Positions 63,411-64,000 of a DNA stretch of 64,000 nucleotides are shown here, piece after piece. The translations under genes were made by a program, and so were the position numbers. A model generated the notes under the pieces. It had not been told where the DNA came from. It saw nothing but the letters and a program-made list of their open reading frames with translations, and did no database searches. Source of the stretch: DASQFQ01 sp963722815 (GTDB taxonomy: Bacteria; Actinomycetota; Thermoleophilia; Solirubrobacterales; Solirubrobacteraceae); the NCBI GenBank assembly GCA_963722815.1, contig CAVROM010000007.1, positions 124,001-188,000 of the forward strand, read 5' to 3'. How positions within the stretch are numbered: the first letter of the stretch is position 1; every line of letters begins with the position of its first letter.

Positions 63411-64000
63411 TTATCGATCGAGACGGAAGCCGCGGTCAAGCAGCTTGCGCGCCTGCGCTCCTGGATCCCGTGAGTGCAGCAGCACGACGCCGAGCCGCAC
63501 GCGGCCGCGCCGTACGGTCGCCACGAGGCAGCGCCCGGCCGCGTCGGTGTAGCCCGTCTTGACGCCCGTGACCCCGCGGTAGCCCTGCTGCAGCAGCGGG
63601 TTGTGGTTGTAGAGGTAGATCTTCCCGCCCTTGATCGGGAACGGCAGGACGGCCTGGCGGCGGCGCACGATGCGCGCGATCCGCGGCTCGCGCAGCACCG
63701 CCCGGGCGAGCGCGGCGAGGTCCGGCGCGCAGGAGTGGTTGCCGCGGTCGACGAAGCCGCTGGGTGAGCTGAAGTGCGTGCACGCGAGGCCCATCGCCCG
63801 CGCCTCGCGGTTCATCATCCCGACGAAGCGCTTGACCGAGCCGCGGCCCGCGCGCTGGGCGAGCGCGATCGCCGCGTCGTTGCCGGACGGGAGCAGCAGC
63901 CCGTAGAGCATCGTCCTGACGGGCATGCGCCGCCCGCGGCGGAACAGGCCGACGCCCGAGCCCTTGTAGGACGAGCGCCGCCTTGGTGATCCGCACCTTC
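63411..64000 (-). CDS. D-alanyl-D-alanine carboxypeptidase (peptidase S11), N-terminus outside window, frameshifted
   Basis: Penicillin-binding-protein-5 type enzyme that trims peptidoglycan stems. Visible are RTMLYGLLLPSGNDAAIALA (SxN as SGN), FSSPSGF, and GVKTGYTDAAGRCLVATVRR (KTG). The SxxK Ser and the signal peptide lie beyond base 64000. A frame change near 63970 (one extra base) separates the last 30 bases or so from the rest. Confidence 0.85.
   Translation of the reverse strand, partial: RCGSPRRRSSYKGSGVGLFRRGRRMPVRTMLYGLLLPSGNDAAIALAQRAGRGSVKRFVGMMNREARAMGLACTHFSSPSGFVDRGNHSCAPDLAALARAVLREPRIARIVRRRQAVLPFPIKGGKIYLYNHNPLLQQGYRGVTGVKTGYTDAAGRCLVATVRRGRVRLGVVLLHSRDPGAQARKLLDRGFRLDR

Overview
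The window is about 73% G+C and carries dnaN-recF-DUF721-gyrB-gyrA next to a pknB/FHA/ftsW/pbp locus, which is typical of Actinomycetota near the replication origin. The F420-type LLM oxidoreductase, the fused sigma/zinc-finger protein and the general gene style suggest class Thermoleophilia (Solirubrobacterales-like). That placement is inferred from gene content only. No phage, insertion sequence or CRISPR array is visible.

Layout. 1-7.6 kb: replication and topology genes (dnaN end, recF, DUF721/DciA-like, gyrB, gyrA). 7.6-7.83 kb: a non-genic, hairpin-rich stretch that starts with an almost full complement of the 16S rRNA 3' tail and ends in a perfect terminator hairpin; it may encode a small RNA and/or a 14-residue peptide. 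7.8-10.9 kb (minus): HNH nuclease, prephenate dehydratase, DUF4446 and a membrane protein. 11-21 kb (plus): a tightly overlapped envelope-signalling operon (membrane Ser/Thr kinase, FhaA, FhaB, PP2C phosphatase, FtsW/RodA, penicillin-binding protein, PASTA kinase PknB, Ddl). 21-26 kb: a further Ser/Thr kinase, two membrane-anchored low-complexity proteins and a YihY-type membrane protein. 26-29 kb (minus): dedA, uppP and purM with overlapping ends, plus a STAS protein.

29-42 kb: surface-glycan genes. A DegT aminotransferase, a CapD/PglF-type dehydratase, a PglC-type sugar transferase and a PglD/NeuD acetyltransferase together match the four steps that make and transfer a diacetamido (bacillosamine-type) sugar. 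Two family-2 glycosyltransferases and exported proteins lie among them. UppP and DedA next door would recycle the undecaprenyl carrier that this glycan and peptidoglycan share. 42-64 kb: mixed metabolism and regulation, including an ECF sigma factor fused to a zinc-finger anti-sigma-like domain, a stand-alone B12 domain of the light-sensor type, an SLT lytic enzyme, haloalkane dehalogenase, MarR, a second ECF sigma factor, a GGDEF protein, glutamate dehydrogenase, a histone-deacetylase-like protein, two acyl-CoA dehydrogenases, a kinase-LLM fusion and a D,D-carboxypeptidase cut by the window edge. There are two tRNA-Ala genes (CGC and TGC).

Two window-wide signals stand out. First, a family of short CTAG-bounded hairpin repeats sits exactly at convergent gene ends and supplies their stop codons. 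Second, single-base frameshifts are common after about 33 kb (at least 15 places) and absent before it; where the reading can be restored they fall in short G/C runs, so many are probably sequence errors rather than gene decay.
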